Shown piece after piece: positions 6,291 to 14,896 of a DNA stretch of 38,939 bases. Under the pieces are notes generated by a model, which was given only the letters and a program-made list of their open reading frames with translations, was not told the DNA's origin and made no database searches. Every line of letters starts with the position of its first letter. The first letter of the stretch is position 1. Source of the DNA: Oscillospiraceae bacterium (lineage in GTDB: Bacteria; Bacillota; Clostridia; Oscillospirales; Ruminococcaceae); the NCBI GenBank assembly GCA_016303235.1, contig JAEDMB010000002.1:1-38939 (forward strand), given 5' to 3'. The position numbers and the translations under genes are program-made.

Positions 6291-7124
6291 ATGGCAATTA
6301 AAACCTACAAACCGACAACTCCTTCACGTCGTCAGATGACAGTTACTGACTACTCACAGTTGTCAAAGGTTGCTCCGGAGAAGAGTCTGCTTGAACCCCT
6401 TAAGAAAAATTCAGGCAGAAACAGCTACGGAAGAATTACTGTTCGTCACAGAGGTGGCGGTAACAGAAGAAAATATCGTATCATCGACTTCAAGCGTGAT
6501 AAGGACAATATGACTGCTGAAGTTATGACTATTGAATACGACCCCAACAGAAGTGCTTTTATCGCTCTCGTTAAGTATGAGGACGGAGAAAAGAGATATA
6601 TTCTCGCTCCTAACGGTCTTAAAGTAGGCGATAAGGTTGAATCAGGCTCACAGGCTGATATTACTGTCGGCAACGCTCTCCCGCTTGCTGATATTCCGGT
6701 TGGTACTGTTATTCATAATATCGAACTTTATCCCGGCAGAGGAGCTCAGCTCGTAAGAAGTGCCGGAAATGAAGCTCAGCTTATGGGTAAGGAAGGCGGT
6801 TACGCTCTCGTAAGACTTCCTTCAGGCGAAATGAGAAAAATCGCTATCGGCTGTAAGGCTTCTATCGGTACTGTTTCAAATATCGACCACGAAAACGTTA
6901 ATTACGGTAAGGCTGGCCGTGTAAGAAACATGGGCTGGAGACCTACTGTAAGAGGTTCTGTTATGAACCCTTGTGACCACCCGCACGGCGGTGGTGAAGG
7001 TAAATCACCTGTCGGCCGTCCCGGACCTGTTACACCCTGGGGCAAACCTGCTCTCGGTTACAAGACACGTAAACAGCACCACAGAACCGATAAGTTCATC
7101 GTTAAACGCCGTAACGGCAAATAA
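6291..7124 (+). CDS. rplB: 50S ribosomal protein L2
   Basis: 277-residue L2, needed for subunit association and peptidyl transferase activity. The C-terminal hallmark DHPHGGGEGKSPVGRPGPVT, with the key histidine, is present. I place the start at ATG 6291 (MAIKTYKPTTPSRR), 8 nt after AAGGAG. A GTG nine bases upstream overlaps the ribosome binding site and is unlikely. Confidence 0.98.
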   Translation: MAIKTYKPTTPSRRQMTVTDYSQLSKVAPEKSLLEPLKKNSGRNSYGRITVRHRGGGNRRKYRIIDFKRDKDNMTAEVMTIEYDPNRSAFIALVKYEDGEKRYILAPNGLKVGDKVESGSQADITVGNALPLADIPVGTVIHNIELYPGRGAQLVRSAGNEAQLMGKEGGYALVRLPSGEMRKIAIGCKASIGTVSNIDHENVNYGKAGRVRNMGWRPTVRGSVMNPCDHPHGGGEGKSPVGRPGPVTPWGKPALGYKTRKQHHRTDKFIVKRRNGK

Positions 7125-7148
7125 TCTGAAAGGAGGAACAGTTTTTCA

Positions 7149-7433
7149 ATGAGCAGAAGTATTAAAAAAGGACCTTACGTTCAGGAAGTTCTTCTTAAAA
7201 GGGTTATGGCTATGAATGAAGCCGGCGAAAAAAAGGTTCTCAAGACATGGAGCCGTTCTTCTACAATATTCCCTGACTTTGTAGGTCATACATTTGCAGT
7301 TCATGACGGACGCAAGCATGTTCCGGTTTATGTTACTGAAGATATGGTAGGCCACAAGCTCGGCGAATTTGCACCGACCAGAACATACAAGGGTCATGCA
7401 GGTTCAAAGACATCTAACAACGGCAAGAAGTAA
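7149..7433 (+). CDS. rpsS: 30S ribosomal protein S19
   Basis: 94-residue S19 of the 30S head, next to the A site and the inter-subunit bridge. It opens MSRSIKKGPYVQEVLLKRV and contains TWSRSSTIFPDFVGHTFAVH, both diagnostic. ATG start with AAAGGAGGAA upstream. rplV follows after 20 nt. Confidence 0.99.
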   Translation: MSRSIKKGPYVQEVLLKRVMAMNEAGEKKVLKTWSRSSTIFPDFVGHTFAVHDGRKHVPVYVTEDMVGHKLGEFAPTRTYKGHAGSKTSNNGKK

Positions 7434-7453
7434 TGGCGGAAGGAGGAGTTCAG

Positions 7454-7789
7454 ATGGAAGCTAAAGCTTATTTAAGAAATGCCCGCATATCACCAAGAAA
7501 GGTAAGCATCGTTCTCGACCTTATCAGAAACAAGCCGGTTGACTTAGCACTCGCTGCTTTGGACCTTACTCCCAAGGCCGCAAGCCCGATAGTTTCAAAG
7601 CTTGTAAAGTCCGCTATGGCTAATGCCGAAAATAATCATAATATGGATAAGGACAATCTTTATGTTGCAGAATGTTTCGTAACACCCGGTCCTATTATGA
7701 AGAGAATTATGCCGAGAGCTCAGGGCAGAGCATACAGAATTTTAAAGAGAACTTCACATATCACAGTTGTTCTCAAGGAAAAAGAATAA
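7454..7789 (+). CDS. rplV: 50S ribosomal protein L22
   Basis: 111-residue L22, whose beta-hairpin lines the exit tunnel (macrolide-resistance region); the hairpin end is visible as MKRIMPRAQGRAYRILKRTS. The start is ATG 7454, 7 nt after AGGAGG. An in-frame ATG at 7433 overlaps the rpsS stop but would place the ribosome binding site inside the coding region, so it is rejected. Confidence 0.97.
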   Translation: MEAKAYLRNARISPRKVSIVLDLIRNKPVDLALAALDLTPKAASPIVSKLVKSAMANAENNHNMDKDNLYVAECFVTPGPIMKRIMPRAQGRAYRILKRTSHITVVLKEKE

Positions 7790-7809
7790 TCCCAAGGAGG
7801 TTTAGTTTA

Positions 7810-8616
7810 ATGGGCCAGAAAGTTAATCCGCACGGTCTGCGTGTCGGCGTTATAAAAGATTGGGATTCACGCTGGTTTGCCAACAAGGCAGATTTCGGCG
7901 ATACTCTCGTTGAGGACTACAAGGTACGTGAGTACATCATGAGCGTTCTTAACAGAAGGTCTAAGAATCCCGATGACAAGTGCGTTTATGCAGGCGTTCC
8001 GAAAATCGAAATCGAACGTTTTGCTGATAAAGTCAGAATCCATATCCACTGCTCAAAGCCGGGTATCGTAATCGGCAGAGGCGGTGCTGAAATAGAAAAG
8101 CTTAGAACTACTCTCGAAGCTATGATGAAAAAACAGGTTTACATCAATATTATTGAAGTAAAACAGCCTGATATTGATGCCCAGCTCGTTGCTGAAAAGA
8201 TTGCTCACGACCTCGAAGACAGAGTTTCTTTCAGACGTGCTATGAAACAGTCAATCGGCAGAGCTATGAAACTCGGTGCAAAGGGTATCAAGACAAGAGT
8301 TTCCGGCCGTCTCGCTGGTGCTGAAATCGCAAGAGCTGAAAGCTATCACGAAGGTACTATTCCGCTTCAGACTATCCGTGCTGATATAGATTACGGTTTC
8401 GCAGAAGCTGATACAACTTACGGAAAGCTCGGCGTTAAGGTCTGGATTTATAAGGGCGAAGTTCTCAAGGGCGATGCTGCAAAGGCTGCCGAAAAGAGAG
8501 AAAAGACTGAAAGAAAGCCCGAAAGACCTGAAAGAAGAAGACGTGATGACAGAAACGGTGGCAGACGCAATTTCAATAACAAGTCACGTGAAAAAAGAGA
8601 AGGAGGTAATCAGTAA
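7810..8616 (+). CDS. rpsC: 30S ribosomal protein S3 with basic C-terminal extension
   Basis: 268-residue S3, part of the mRNA entry channel and helicase site. The KH motif is seen in GIVIGRGGAEIEKLR, and the C-terminal domain contains ARAESYHEGTIPLQTIRADI. The usual length is about 210-220 residues; the last 45 or so form a low-complexity Arg/Lys/Glu/Asn-rich tail (KPERPERRRRDD and GGRRNFNNKS). ATG at 7810 with CAAGGAGG. The stop overlaps the rplP start by one base, and the rplP ribosome binding site encodes part of the tail. Confidence 0.98.
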   Translation: MGQKVNPHGLRVGVIKDWDSRWFANKADFGDTLVEDYKVREYIMSVLNRRSKNPDDKCVYAGVPKIEIERFADKVRIHIHCSKPGIVIGRGGAEIEKLRTTLEAMMKKQVYINIIEVKQPDIDAQLVAEKIAHDLEDRVSFRRAMKQSIGRAMKLGAKGIKTRVSGRLAGAEIARAESYHEGTIPLQTIRADIDYGFAEADTTYGKLGVKVWIYKGEVLKGDAAKAAEKREKTERKPERPERRRRDDRNGGRRNFNNKSREKREGGNQ

Positions 8617-9038
8617 TGCTGCTTCCTAAGAGAGTTAAATACCGCAGAGTCCACAGAGGACGCCTGACAGGTAAAGCATACAGAGGAAATACTGTAACTT
8701 ATGGTGATTTTGGTCTTCAGGCTCTTGAACCTGCCTGGATTACTTCAAGACAGATAGAGTCAGCCCGTATCGCTATGACACGTTACATCAAGAGAGGCGG
8801 TCAGGTTTGGATTAAGATATTCCCCGACAAGCCTATCACTGAAAAGCCGGCTGAAACCCGAATGGGTTCAGGTAAAGGCTCACCGGAATACTGGGTTGCT
8901 GTTGTAAAGCCCGGCAGAGTTCTTTTCGAAATCAAGGGCGTTACTGAAGAAACTGCAAGAGAAGCTATGCGTCTTGCTATGCACAAGCTTCCTATCAAGT
9001 GCAAGTTCGTAACTAAAGAGCAGGGAGGAGAGCAGTAA
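8616..9038 (+). CDS. rplP: 50S ribosomal protein L16
   Basis: 140-residue L16, which positions tRNA in the 50S A and P sites. It has family segments MLLPKRVKYRRVHRGRLTGK and MGSGKGSPEYWVAVVKPGR. The ATG overlaps the rpsC stop (TAATG), with AAGGAGG inside rpsC. The stop is immediately followed by the rpmC start codon, so three genes are translationally coupled. Confidence 0.99.
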   Translation: MLLPKRVKYRRVHRGRLTGKAYRGNTVTYGDFGLQALEPAWITSRQIESARIAMTRYIKRGGQVWIKIFPDKPITEKPAETRMGSGKGSPEYWVAVVKPGRVLFEIKGVTEETAREAMRLAMHKLPIKCKFVTKEQGGEQ

Positions 9039-9236
9039 ATGAAAGCATCCGAAATCAGAGAAATGACTGCTGAGGAAATGAATCAGAAGCTTGACAGCCT
9101 GAAGCAGGAGCTTTTTGCACTCCGTTTTCAGCTCGCTGTAAATCAGCTCGAAAATACAGCTCGTCTCAAGGCTGTTAAGAAAGATATTGCCCGTATCAAG
9201 ACTGTTATGCGTGCAGCAGAACTTGATAAGCAGTAA
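9039..9236 (+). CDS. rpmC: 50S ribosomal protein L29
   Basis: 65-residue L29, two antiparallel helices near the tunnel exit. Family features are EIREMTAEEMNQKLDSLKQE and the LRFQLAVNQLENTARLKAVK stretch. The ATG directly follows the rplP TAA, with AGGGAGGAG inside rplP as ribosome binding site. Confidence 0.98.
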   Translation: MKASEIREMTAEEMNQKLDSLKQELFALRFQLAVNQLENTARLKAVKKDIARIKTVMRAAELDKQ

Positions 9237-9253
9237 GAAAGGGAGGATTAGCT

Positions 9254-9511
9254 GTGTCTGAAAGAAACCTCAGAAAAACCAGAGTAGGCAAGGTTGTAAG
9301 CGATAAAATGGACAAGACTGTTGTTGTTGCTATCGTTGACAACGTTAAGCACCCGCTCTATAAAAAGATAATCAAGCGTACTGTTAAGCTGAAGGCTCAC
9401 GATGAAAATAATCAGTGCAGAATCGGCGACCGTGTAGAGGTTATGGAAACTCGCCCGCTTTCTAAGGACAAGAGATGGCGTGTTACTAATATTCTCGAAA
9501 AGGCTAAGTAA
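9254..9511 (+). CDS. rpsQ: 30S ribosomal protein S17
   Basis: 85-residue S17, an OB-fold early 16S rRNA binder. It shows RKTRVGKVVSDKMDKTVVV and the C-terminal ETRPLSKDKRWRV. The start is GTG at 9254 (MSERNLRKTR), 9 nt after GGGAGG. A 42-nt spacer follows before rplN. Confidence 0.98.
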   Translation: MSERNLRKTRVGKVVSDKMDKTVVVAIVDNVKHPLYKKIIKRTVKLKAHDENNQCRIGDRVEVMETRPLSKDKRWRVTNILEKAK

Positions 9512-9553
9512 TTAAAAATATTTTTTTCCGGATTTTGAAAGGAGGAACTCGCT

Positions 9554-9922
9554 GTGATACAGATGCAGACTTATATGAAAGTCGCTGATAACACAGGTGC
9601 CAAGGAGCTTATGTGTATCAGAGTTCTGGGCGGTACTCGCAAAAGATATGCAAATATCGGCGATGTAGTTGTTGCTTCAGTTAAGAAAGCAACACCCGGA
9701 GGCGTTGTAAAGAAGGGCGACGTTGTTAAGGCAGTTATCGTTCGTTCCAAAAAAGGTCTCAGACGTGAAGACGGTACTTATATCCGTTTCGACGAGAACG
9801 CTGCTGTTATTGTTAAAGAAGATAAGAACCCCAAGGGAACACGTATTTTCGGACCTGTTGCTAAGGAACTCCGTGAAAAGGAATTCACTAAAATCCTCAG
9901 CCTCGCTCCTGAAGTACTTTAA
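9554..9922 (+). CDS. rplN: 50S ribosomal protein L14
   Basis: 122-residue L14, on the inter-subunit face. It opens MIQMQTYMKVADNTGAKELM and contains RVLGGTRKRYANIGDVVVASVK, as expected. GTG start at 9554, with AAAGGAGG upstream. rplX follows 18 nt later. Confidence 0.99.
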   Translation: MIQMQTYMKVADNTGAKELMCIRVLGGTRKRYANIGDVVVASVKKATPGGVVKKGDVVKAVIVRSKKGLRREDGTYIRFDENAAVIVKEDKNPKGTRIFGPVAKELREKEFTKILSLAPEVL

Positions 9923-9940
9923 TGGAGGTGTCATTAAGTT

Positions 9941-10270
9941 ATGAATAAAGTTCACGTAAAAACCGGTGACACCGTTGTTCTGCTTACAGGCTCTGATAAG
10001 GGCAAGCAGGGCAAGGTTCTCGAAGTAAGCCCCAAGGAAGGCAAGGTTATCGTTGAAGGTGTCAACGTTATTACAAAGCACGTTAAGCCTACAAGAGTAG
10101 GTCAGCAGGGCGGTATCGTCAAGGCTGAAGCTCCTCTCTATGCGTGCAAGGTTCAGCTCGTATGCCCCGAATGCAAGAAGCCTACAAGAACAGGCCATAA
10201 GTTCGAAGCAGACGGCGATAAGGTTAACAAGCTCCGTGTTTGCAAGAAATGCGGTAAATCATTCAAGTAA
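9941..10270 (+). CDS. rplX: 50S ribosomal protein L24, cysteine-bearing form
   Basis: 109-residue L24, an assembly initiator with an N-terminal KOW motif (GDTVVLLTGSDKGKQGKVLE). The C-terminal part carries CPEC (75-78) and CKKC (101-104), a zinc-ribbon-like pair seen in many Firmicute L24 proteins; metal binding is inferred. ATG with TGGAGGTG upstream. The next gene is rplE, after 14 nt. Confidence 0.98.
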   Translation: MNKVHVKTGDTVVLLTGSDKGKQGKVLEVSPKEGKVIVEGVNVITKHVKPTRVGQQGGIVKAEAPLYACKVQLVCPECKKPTRTGHKFEADGDKVNKLRVCKKCGKSFK

Positions 10271-10284
10271 TAAGGAGAAACAAA

Positions 10285-10824
10285 ATGGCTAGATTAAAGG
10301 ATTATTATATCAGCGATGTTGCTCCTGCATTGATGAAGAAATTCAATTACAAGAGCGTTATGCAGATTCCGAAGCTCGAAAAGGTTGTAATCAATGTCGG
10401 TGCCGGTGAAGCCAAGGATAATGCCAAGGTTATCGACGCTATTATGAACGACCTCGCTGTTATTACAGGTCAGAAGCCTGTTGTATGCCGTGCCAAGAAG
10501 TCAGTTGCTAACTTCAAGCTCCGTGAAGGTATGCCTATCGGCGTTAAGGTTACCCTCAGAAATGAAAAGATGTACGAATTCGTTGACAAGCTCTTCAATG
10601 TTGCTTTCCCACGTGTTCGTGACTTCAGAGGAATAAACGGAAATTCCTTCGACGGCAAGGGCAACTATTCAACCGGTATCAAGGAACAGCTCATCTTCCC
10701 CGAAATCGAATACGATAAAATCGATAAGGTAAGAGGTATGGACATCAACTTTATCACAACTGCCCAGACCGATGAAGAAGCTAAAGAGTTACTCACACTT
10801 ATGGGTGCTCCGTTCATCAAGTAA
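10285..10824 (+). CDS. rplE: 50S ribosomal protein L5
   Basis: 179-residue L5, which binds 5S rRNA in the central protuberance. Diagnostic segments are KLEKVVINVGAGEAKDNAKV, TLRNEKMYEFVDKLFNVAFP and DFRGINGNSFDGKGNYS. ATG at 10285 after AAGGAG. Full family length. Confidence 0.99.
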   Translation: MARLKDYYISDVAPALMKKFNYKSVMQIPKLEKVVINVGAGEAKDNAKVIDAIMNDLAVITGQKPVVCRAKKSVANFKLREGMPIGVKVTLRNEKMYEFVDKLFNVAFPRVRDFRGINGNSFDGKGNYSTGIKEQLIFPEIEYDKIDKVRGMDINFITTAQTDEEAKELLTLMGAPFIK

Positions 10825-10844
10825 TTCAGGGAGGTATTTCAAAC

Positions 10845-11030
10845 ATGGCTAAAAAGGCAATGATTAATAAACAGCAGAGAACTCCCAAGTATTCCACAAG
10901 AGCATACAACAGATGCAAGATTTGTGGCAGACCTCATGCTTATCTCAGAAAGTTCGGCATCTGCCGTATCTGTTTCAGAGAACTTGCTCATGACGGTCAG
11001 ATTCCGGGTGTTAAAAAAGCAAGCTGGTAA
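10845..11030 (+). CDS. rpsZ: 30S ribosomal protein S14 type Z (zinc form)
   Basis: 61-residue S14 of the zinc-binding C+ type, with CKIC (24-27) and CRIC (40-43). It ends in GQIPGVKKASW, the usual C-terminus. S14 joins late in 30S head assembly. A zinc-free paralogue is often kept elsewhere in genomes for zinc starvation, but none is in this window. ATG after AGGGAGG. Confidence 0.98.
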   Translation: MAKKAMINKQQRTPKYSTRAYNRCKICGRPHAYLRKFGICRICFRELAHDGQIPGVKKASW

Positions 11031-11054
11031 AATACAAAAAGGAGGTCATTCGGC

Positions 11055-11453
11055 ATGCAGATTACTGATACAATAGCAGATTTGCTGACACGTGTCCGCA
11101 ATGCGAACACTGCAAAGCACGCCACTGTTGACGTTCCCGCTTCAAACGTTAAGAAAGCTATTACACAGATTCTCGTTGATGAAGGCTATGTAAAAAGCTT
11201 TCAGCTCATTGAAGACGGCAAGCAGGGTGTTATAAGAATTACACTTAAATATATCGACGGCAAGACTCCTGTTATAACAGGTCTCCGCAGAGTTTCAAAG
11301 CCCGGTCTGCGTATATACTCAAGCTGTGAGGATATGCCAAAGGTAAGAAAGGGACTCGGCGTCGCTATCGTTTCAACTTCAAAGGGTATCGTTACTGACA
11401 AGAAAGCAAGAGAGCTTAATGTCGGAGGCGAAATCCTCGCATACATCTGGTAA
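11055..11453 (+). CDS. rpsH: 30S ribosomal protein S8
   Basis: 132-residue S8, a primary 16S rRNA binder and, in E. coli, the translational repressor of the spc operon. It has the start MQITDTIADLLTRVRNANTA and the C-terminal segment ISTSKGIVTDKKAREL-like (here VSTSKGIVTDKKARELNVGG). ATG at 11055, preceded by AAGGAGG. Confidence 0.98.
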   Translation: MQITDTIADLLTRVRNANTAKHATVDVPASNVKKAITQILVDEGYVKSFQLIEDGKQGVIRITLKYIDGKTPVITGLRRVSKPGLRIYSSCEDMPKVRKGLGVAIVSTSKGIVTDKKARELNVGGEILAYIW

Positions 11454-11468
11454 GGAGGATATACTGAT

Positions 11469-12014
11469 ATGTCAAGAATCGGTAAAATGCCTATTAGTGT
11501 TCCGGCAGGTGTTGAAGTTAAAAACGACAACAATACCATTACAGTCAAAGGACCTAAGGGCGAACTGACTAAACAGTTCAGCAAGGAACTCAATATAGAT
11601 ATTGCTGACGGAGTTATCACTGTCAGCAGACCGTCAGACGATAAAAAGCACAGGTCACTTCACGGTCTGACAAGAACTCTCATTGCAAATATGGTTGAGG
11701 GTGTTACAAACGGATTTTCAAAGACTCTCGAAATCGAAGGTGTTGGTTACCGTGCTGCTAAGCAGGGAAATAAGATTACTCTTAACCTCGGCTTCTCACA
11801 CCCCGTAGTTTTCGAAGAAACAGACCTCGTTAAGCTCGATGTTCCTCAGCCTAACAAGATTGTTGTAAGCAGTATTGACAAGCAGGCTGTTGGTCAGTTC
11901 GCTGCTGAAATCCGTGAAAAGCGTCCTCCTGAACCTTATAAGGGCAAGGGAATCAGATATGCCGGCGAACATATCATTCGCAAGGAAGGTAAAGCCGGTA
12001 AGGGTAAGAAGTAA
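11469..12014 (+). CDS. rplF: 50S ribosomal protein L6
   Basis: 181-residue L6, two related domains near the factor-binding site. It starts MSRIGKMPISVPAGVEV and ends with EPYKGKGIRYAGEHIIRKEG, both diagnostic. ATG at 11469; the ribosome binding site AAGGAGG overlaps the rpsH stop codon region. Standard length. Confidence 0.99.
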   Translation: MSRIGKMPISVPAGVEVKNDNNTITVKGPKGELTKQFSKELNIDIADGVITVSRPSDDKKHRSLHGLTRTLIANMVEGVTNGFSKTLEIEGVGYRAAKQGNKITLNLGFSHPVVFEETDLVKLDVPQPNKIVVSSIDKQAVGQFAAEIREKRPPEPYKGKGIRYAGEHIIRKEGKAGKGKK

Positions 12015-12033
12015 TTAAAAGGAGTAAATTGCT

Positions 12034-12393
12034 ATGATTAAAAAAATTGACAGCAATAAGGCGAGACTCAAGAGACACCGCAGAGTTCGTGCAAAGATTT
12101 CCGGTACTCCTGAGCGTCCCCGTCTTAACGTCTATCGTTCAACAAAGCATATATATGCTCAGATTATCGATGACGTGAACGGTGTAACTCTTGCTTCTGC
12201 TTCCAGCATGGATAAGGGTTTTGAAGGCAACGGCGGAAACGTTGAAGGTGCCCGTACAGTAGGTGCTATGATTGCTAAAAATGCACTCGAAAAGGGTATA
12301 TCTGAAGTTGTTTTTGACCGTGGCGGTTACCTTTATCACGGAAGAATCAAGGAGCTTGCAGAAGGCGCACGTGAAAACGGTCTTAAATTCTAA
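12034..12393 (+). CDS. rplR: 50S ribosomal protein L18
   Basis: 119-residue L18, which binds 5S rRNA together with L5 and L25. Family features are RLKRHRRVRAKISGTPERPR near the start and VVFDRGGYLYHGRIKELAEG near the end. ATG at 12034 with AAAAGGAG upstream; 15 nt to rpsE. Confidence 0.99.
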   Translation: MIKKIDSNKARLKRHRRVRAKISGTPERPRLNVYRSTKHIYAQIIDDVNGVTLASASSMDKGFEGNGGNVEGARTVGAMIAKNALEKGISEVVFDRGGYLYHGRIKELAEGARENGLKF

Positions 12394-12408
12394 GAGGGAG
12401 GTTAAATG

Positions 12409-12909
12409 ATGGCTAAAATAGATGCACAGGGTCTTGAACTCGCTGAAAAGGTTGTTGCTATCAACCGTGTTTCCAAGACTGTCAAGGGCGGACGTATCAT
12501 GAAGTTCTCTGCACTCGTTGTTGTCGGAGACGGTAACGGTACTGTTGGCTTCGGTCTCGGAAAATCCGGAGAAGTTCCGGACGCTATCCGCAAGGGTATT
12601 GAAGATGCTAAGAAGAACCTCATCAAGGTTGCATTAAAAGGCACTACAATCCCTCACGAAATTATCGGCAAATTCGGAGCAGGCGAAGTTCTTATGAAAC
12701 CCGCTGCACCCGGTACCGGTGTTATCGCCGGCGGTCCTGTCCGTGCCGTAATCGAAGTAGCAGGCATTAAGGATATAAGAACTAAATCACTCCGTTCCAA
12801 TAATCCCTGCAACGTTGTAAGAGCTACTATAAACGGTCTCGCTGAATGTACTACTGCTAAGGAAGTAGCCGAAAAGAGAGGCAAGTCCGTTAAGGAAATT
12901 TTAGGTTAA
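12409..12909 (+). CDS. rpsE: 30S ribosomal protein S5
   Basis: 166-residue S5, important for decoding accuracy and the mRNA entry tunnel. The dsRNA-binding fold starts with ALVVVGDGNGTVGFGLGKSG, and the second domain contains VRAVIEVAGIKDIRTKSLRS. Two ATGs (12406 and 12409) are in frame. I prefer 12409 because it is 7 nt from GGGAGG, against 4 nt for the first. Confidence 0.97.
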   Translation: MAKIDAQGLELAEKVVAINRVSKTVKGGRIMKFSALVVVGDGNGTVGFGLGKSGEVPDAIRKGIEDAKKNLIKVALKGTTIPHEIIGKFGAGEVLMKPAAPGTGVIAGGPVRAVIEVAGIKDIRTKSLRSNNPCNVVRATINGLAECTTAKEVAEKRGKSVKEILG

Positions 12910-12923
12910 GGGAGATTTGAGAA

Positions 12924-13100
12924 ATGGCAAAGGAAATCAAACTCGTAAAAAGCCTTATCGGCAGAAAAAAAGACCAGATTGCTACTGCTCAGTCACTCGG
13001 ACTTAAAAAAGTAGGCGATGTTACTACTCAGCCCGACAACGAGCAGACAAACGGTAAAATAAAGAAGATTATCCACCTCGTTGAGGTACATGAAGCGTAA
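12924..13100 (+). CDS. rpmD: 50S ribosomal protein L30
   Basis: Short gene of 58 codons that translates to a protein starting MAKEIKLVKSLIGRKKDQIA and containing ATAQSLGLKKVGDVTTQPDN, the classic bacterial L30 sequence. It fills the expected place between rpsE and rplO. ATG at 12924 after AAGGGAG; stop TAA at 13098-13100; 14 nt from rpsE and 18 nt to rplO. Confidence 0.97.
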   Translation: MAKEIKLVKSLIGRKKDQIATAQSLGLKKVGDVTTQPDNEQTNGKIKKIIHLVEVHEA

Positions 13101-13118
13101 GCAAGGAGGTGCAAAACC

Positions 13119-13559
13119 ATGAAAATTCACGAATTAACACCTGCTCCTGATTCCAATAAGGAAGTAAAGCGTGTCGGCAGAGGTCACGGCTCAGGAAACG
13201 GTAAGACAGCAGGCAAAGGTCACAAGGGTCAGAACGCACGTTCAGGCGGTGGAGTAAGAATCGGCTTTGAAGGCGGTCAGATGCCCCTCGCAAGACGTAT
13301 CCCTAAGAGAGGTTTCAACAACATTTTCGCTACAAAGTATGCTGTTGTAAATGTTTCAGACCTCAATAAATTCAAGGACGGTACTGTTGTTGATACAGAA
13401 CTCCTTATCGCATCAGGACTTGTTAAGAAAGTAAACGACGGTGTCAAGATTCTCGGCAACGGCGAACTTACAGCAAAACTTACAGTAAAGGCTGCTAAAT
13501 TCTCACAGAGTGCAATCGAAAAAATAGAAAAGGCTGGCGGGAAAGCAGAGGTGATGTAA
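13119..13559 (+). CDS. rplO: 50S ribosomal protein L15
   Basis: 146-residue L15, a late-assembly 50S protein. The glycine/basic-rich N-terminal tail is clear (KRVGRGHGSGNGKTAGKGHK then RSGGGVRIGFEGGQMPLARR). ATG at 13119 with AAGGAGGTG upstream. Only one base separates its stop from the secY start, so secY is translationally coupled to it. Confidence 0.99.
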   Translation: MKIHELTPAPDSNKEVKRVGRGHGSGNGKTAGKGHKGQNARSGGGVRIGFEGGQMPLARRIPKRGFNNIFATKYAVVNVSDLNKFKDGTVVDTELLIASGLVKKVNDGVKILGNGELTAKLTVKAAKFSQSAIEKIEKAGGKAEVM

Positions 13560-13560
13560 T

Positions 13561-14874
13561 GTGTTTGAAACTCTCAGGAAAGCATGGAAATCACCTGATT
13601 TAAGAAAGAAACTTCTTTACACATTACTCATGATTGTTATATTCAGAATAGGAAGTGCCATAACCGTTCCGTATCTCGATACAACGGCTGTCGGAAGCTG
13701 GATGACAACTAATGCGACAAACGGAAACTTTCTCGAATATCTGAATACTATGACGGGCGGTGCGTTGTCAAAGGCAACTATATTCTGTCTGTCAATTACC
13801 CCTTATATCAACGCATCAATTATCATACAGCTTCTGACGTATGCTCTCCCTCCTCTTGAACGTCTTCAGAGTGAAGGCGAGGAGGGCAGAAAGAAAATCG
13901 GAAAGATTACCGCATATGTTTCTCTCGGGCTTTCCGCTTTTATGTCATACGCCTACTATCTGACACTCAAAAGCCAGATGAATGCTGTAAAATATACTGA
14001 AGGATTTCAGGGCGTTTTCGCCGCTGCCGTAATAATTCTTTCATTTATGGCAGGTTCTTCACTTGTTGTCTGGATGGGCAACAGAATCAATGAAAAGGGT
14101 ATCGGCAACGGTGTATCAATGATACTTTTTGCCGGAATAGTCGCAAGATTCCCTACCGATGTAGGTACTCTCATAAGACTTACTTCCGATAACCCTAATC
14201 CATATCTCTTCGTTTCAGTCGGAGTACTCATATTCTTCGTTGCTATCATAGGCTTCGTTGTATTTATGAACGAATCCGAAAGAAGAATCACTATTCAGTA
14301 TGCTAAGCGTGTTGTCGGAAACAGACAGTATGCAGGTCAGAAAACTCATATACCGATTAAAATCTGTATGAGCGGTGTTATGCCGATTATCTTCGCAATG
14401 TCATTTATGTCACTGCCGTCGACAATCCAGCTCTTTAAGCCTCTTGACCCGACTGTTACATCTGGTTTCTATTACCACTTCTGCCACTTCTTCAGCACTC
14501 AGAGCATTTCATATGCCATAATCTATTTCCTTTTGATTATCGGCTTTAACTATTTCTACGTTTCAATGCAGTACAATCCTATTGAAATTGCAAACGGTCT
14601 TCGTCAGAATAACGGTGCTATCCCCGGTATAAGACCTGGTAAGCCTACTTCTGATTATATTCAGAAGGTTCTCTCAAAGATTACTCTTGTAGGTGCAATA
14701 TTCCTCGGAATAATCGCTATAATCCCTATATTTATGACTATGGCGGATTCAAACCTTGCATCACTTTCAATGGGCGGTACTTCAATCCTTATCGTTGTAA
14801 GCGTTGCTCTCGAAACAGTTCGTATGATTGAGTCACAGCTTATGATGAAAGAACATAAAGGTTTCTTACGTTAA
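13561..14874 (+). CDS. secY: Preprotein translocase subunit SecY
   Basis: 437-residue channel subunit of SecYEG in the cytoplasmic membrane, with ten predicted membrane segments. Recognisable parts are the N-terminal plug region with YLNTMTGGALSKATIFCLSI, the cytoplasmic segment RRITIQYAKRVVGNRQYAGQ and the IRPGKPTSDY loop before the last helices. GTG start at 13561, one base after rplO. The ribosome binding site AGAGGTGATG lies inside rplO. Confidence 0.98.
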   Translation: MFETLRKAWKSPDLRKKLLYTLLMIVIFRIGSAITVPYLDTTAVGSWMTTNATNGNFLEYLNTMTGGALSKATIFCLSITPYINASIIIQLLTYALPPLERLQSEGEEGRKKIGKITAYVSLGLSAFMSYAYYLTLKSQMNAVKYTEGFQGVFAAAVIILSFMAGSSLVVWMGNRINEKGIGNGVSMILFAGIVARFPTDVGTLIRLTSDNPNPYLFVSVGVLIFFVAIIGFVVFMNESERRITIQYAKRVVGNRQYAGQKTHIPIKICMSGVMPIIFAMSFMSLPSTIQLFKPLDPTVTSGFYYHFCHFFSTQSISYAIIYFLLIIGFNYFYVSMQYNPIEIANGLRQNNGAIPGIRPGKPTSDYIQKVLSKITLVGAIFLGIIAIIPIFMTMADSNLASLSMGGTSILIVVSVALETVRMIESQLMMKEHKGFLR

Positions 14875-14896
14875 GCTTTAAAAGGAGGATATATCA

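Noticed and set aside
7433..7453. Upstream ATG start for rplV overlapping the rpsS stop
   Set aside because: The strong AGGAGG lies after it, and ATG 7454 gives the normal L22 N-terminus.
9677..10198. Long open frame on the minus strand (173 codons) across rplN and rplX
   Set aside because: It is antisense to two certain ribosomal genes, has no ribosome binding site and no protein-like pattern; it arises from their codon bias.
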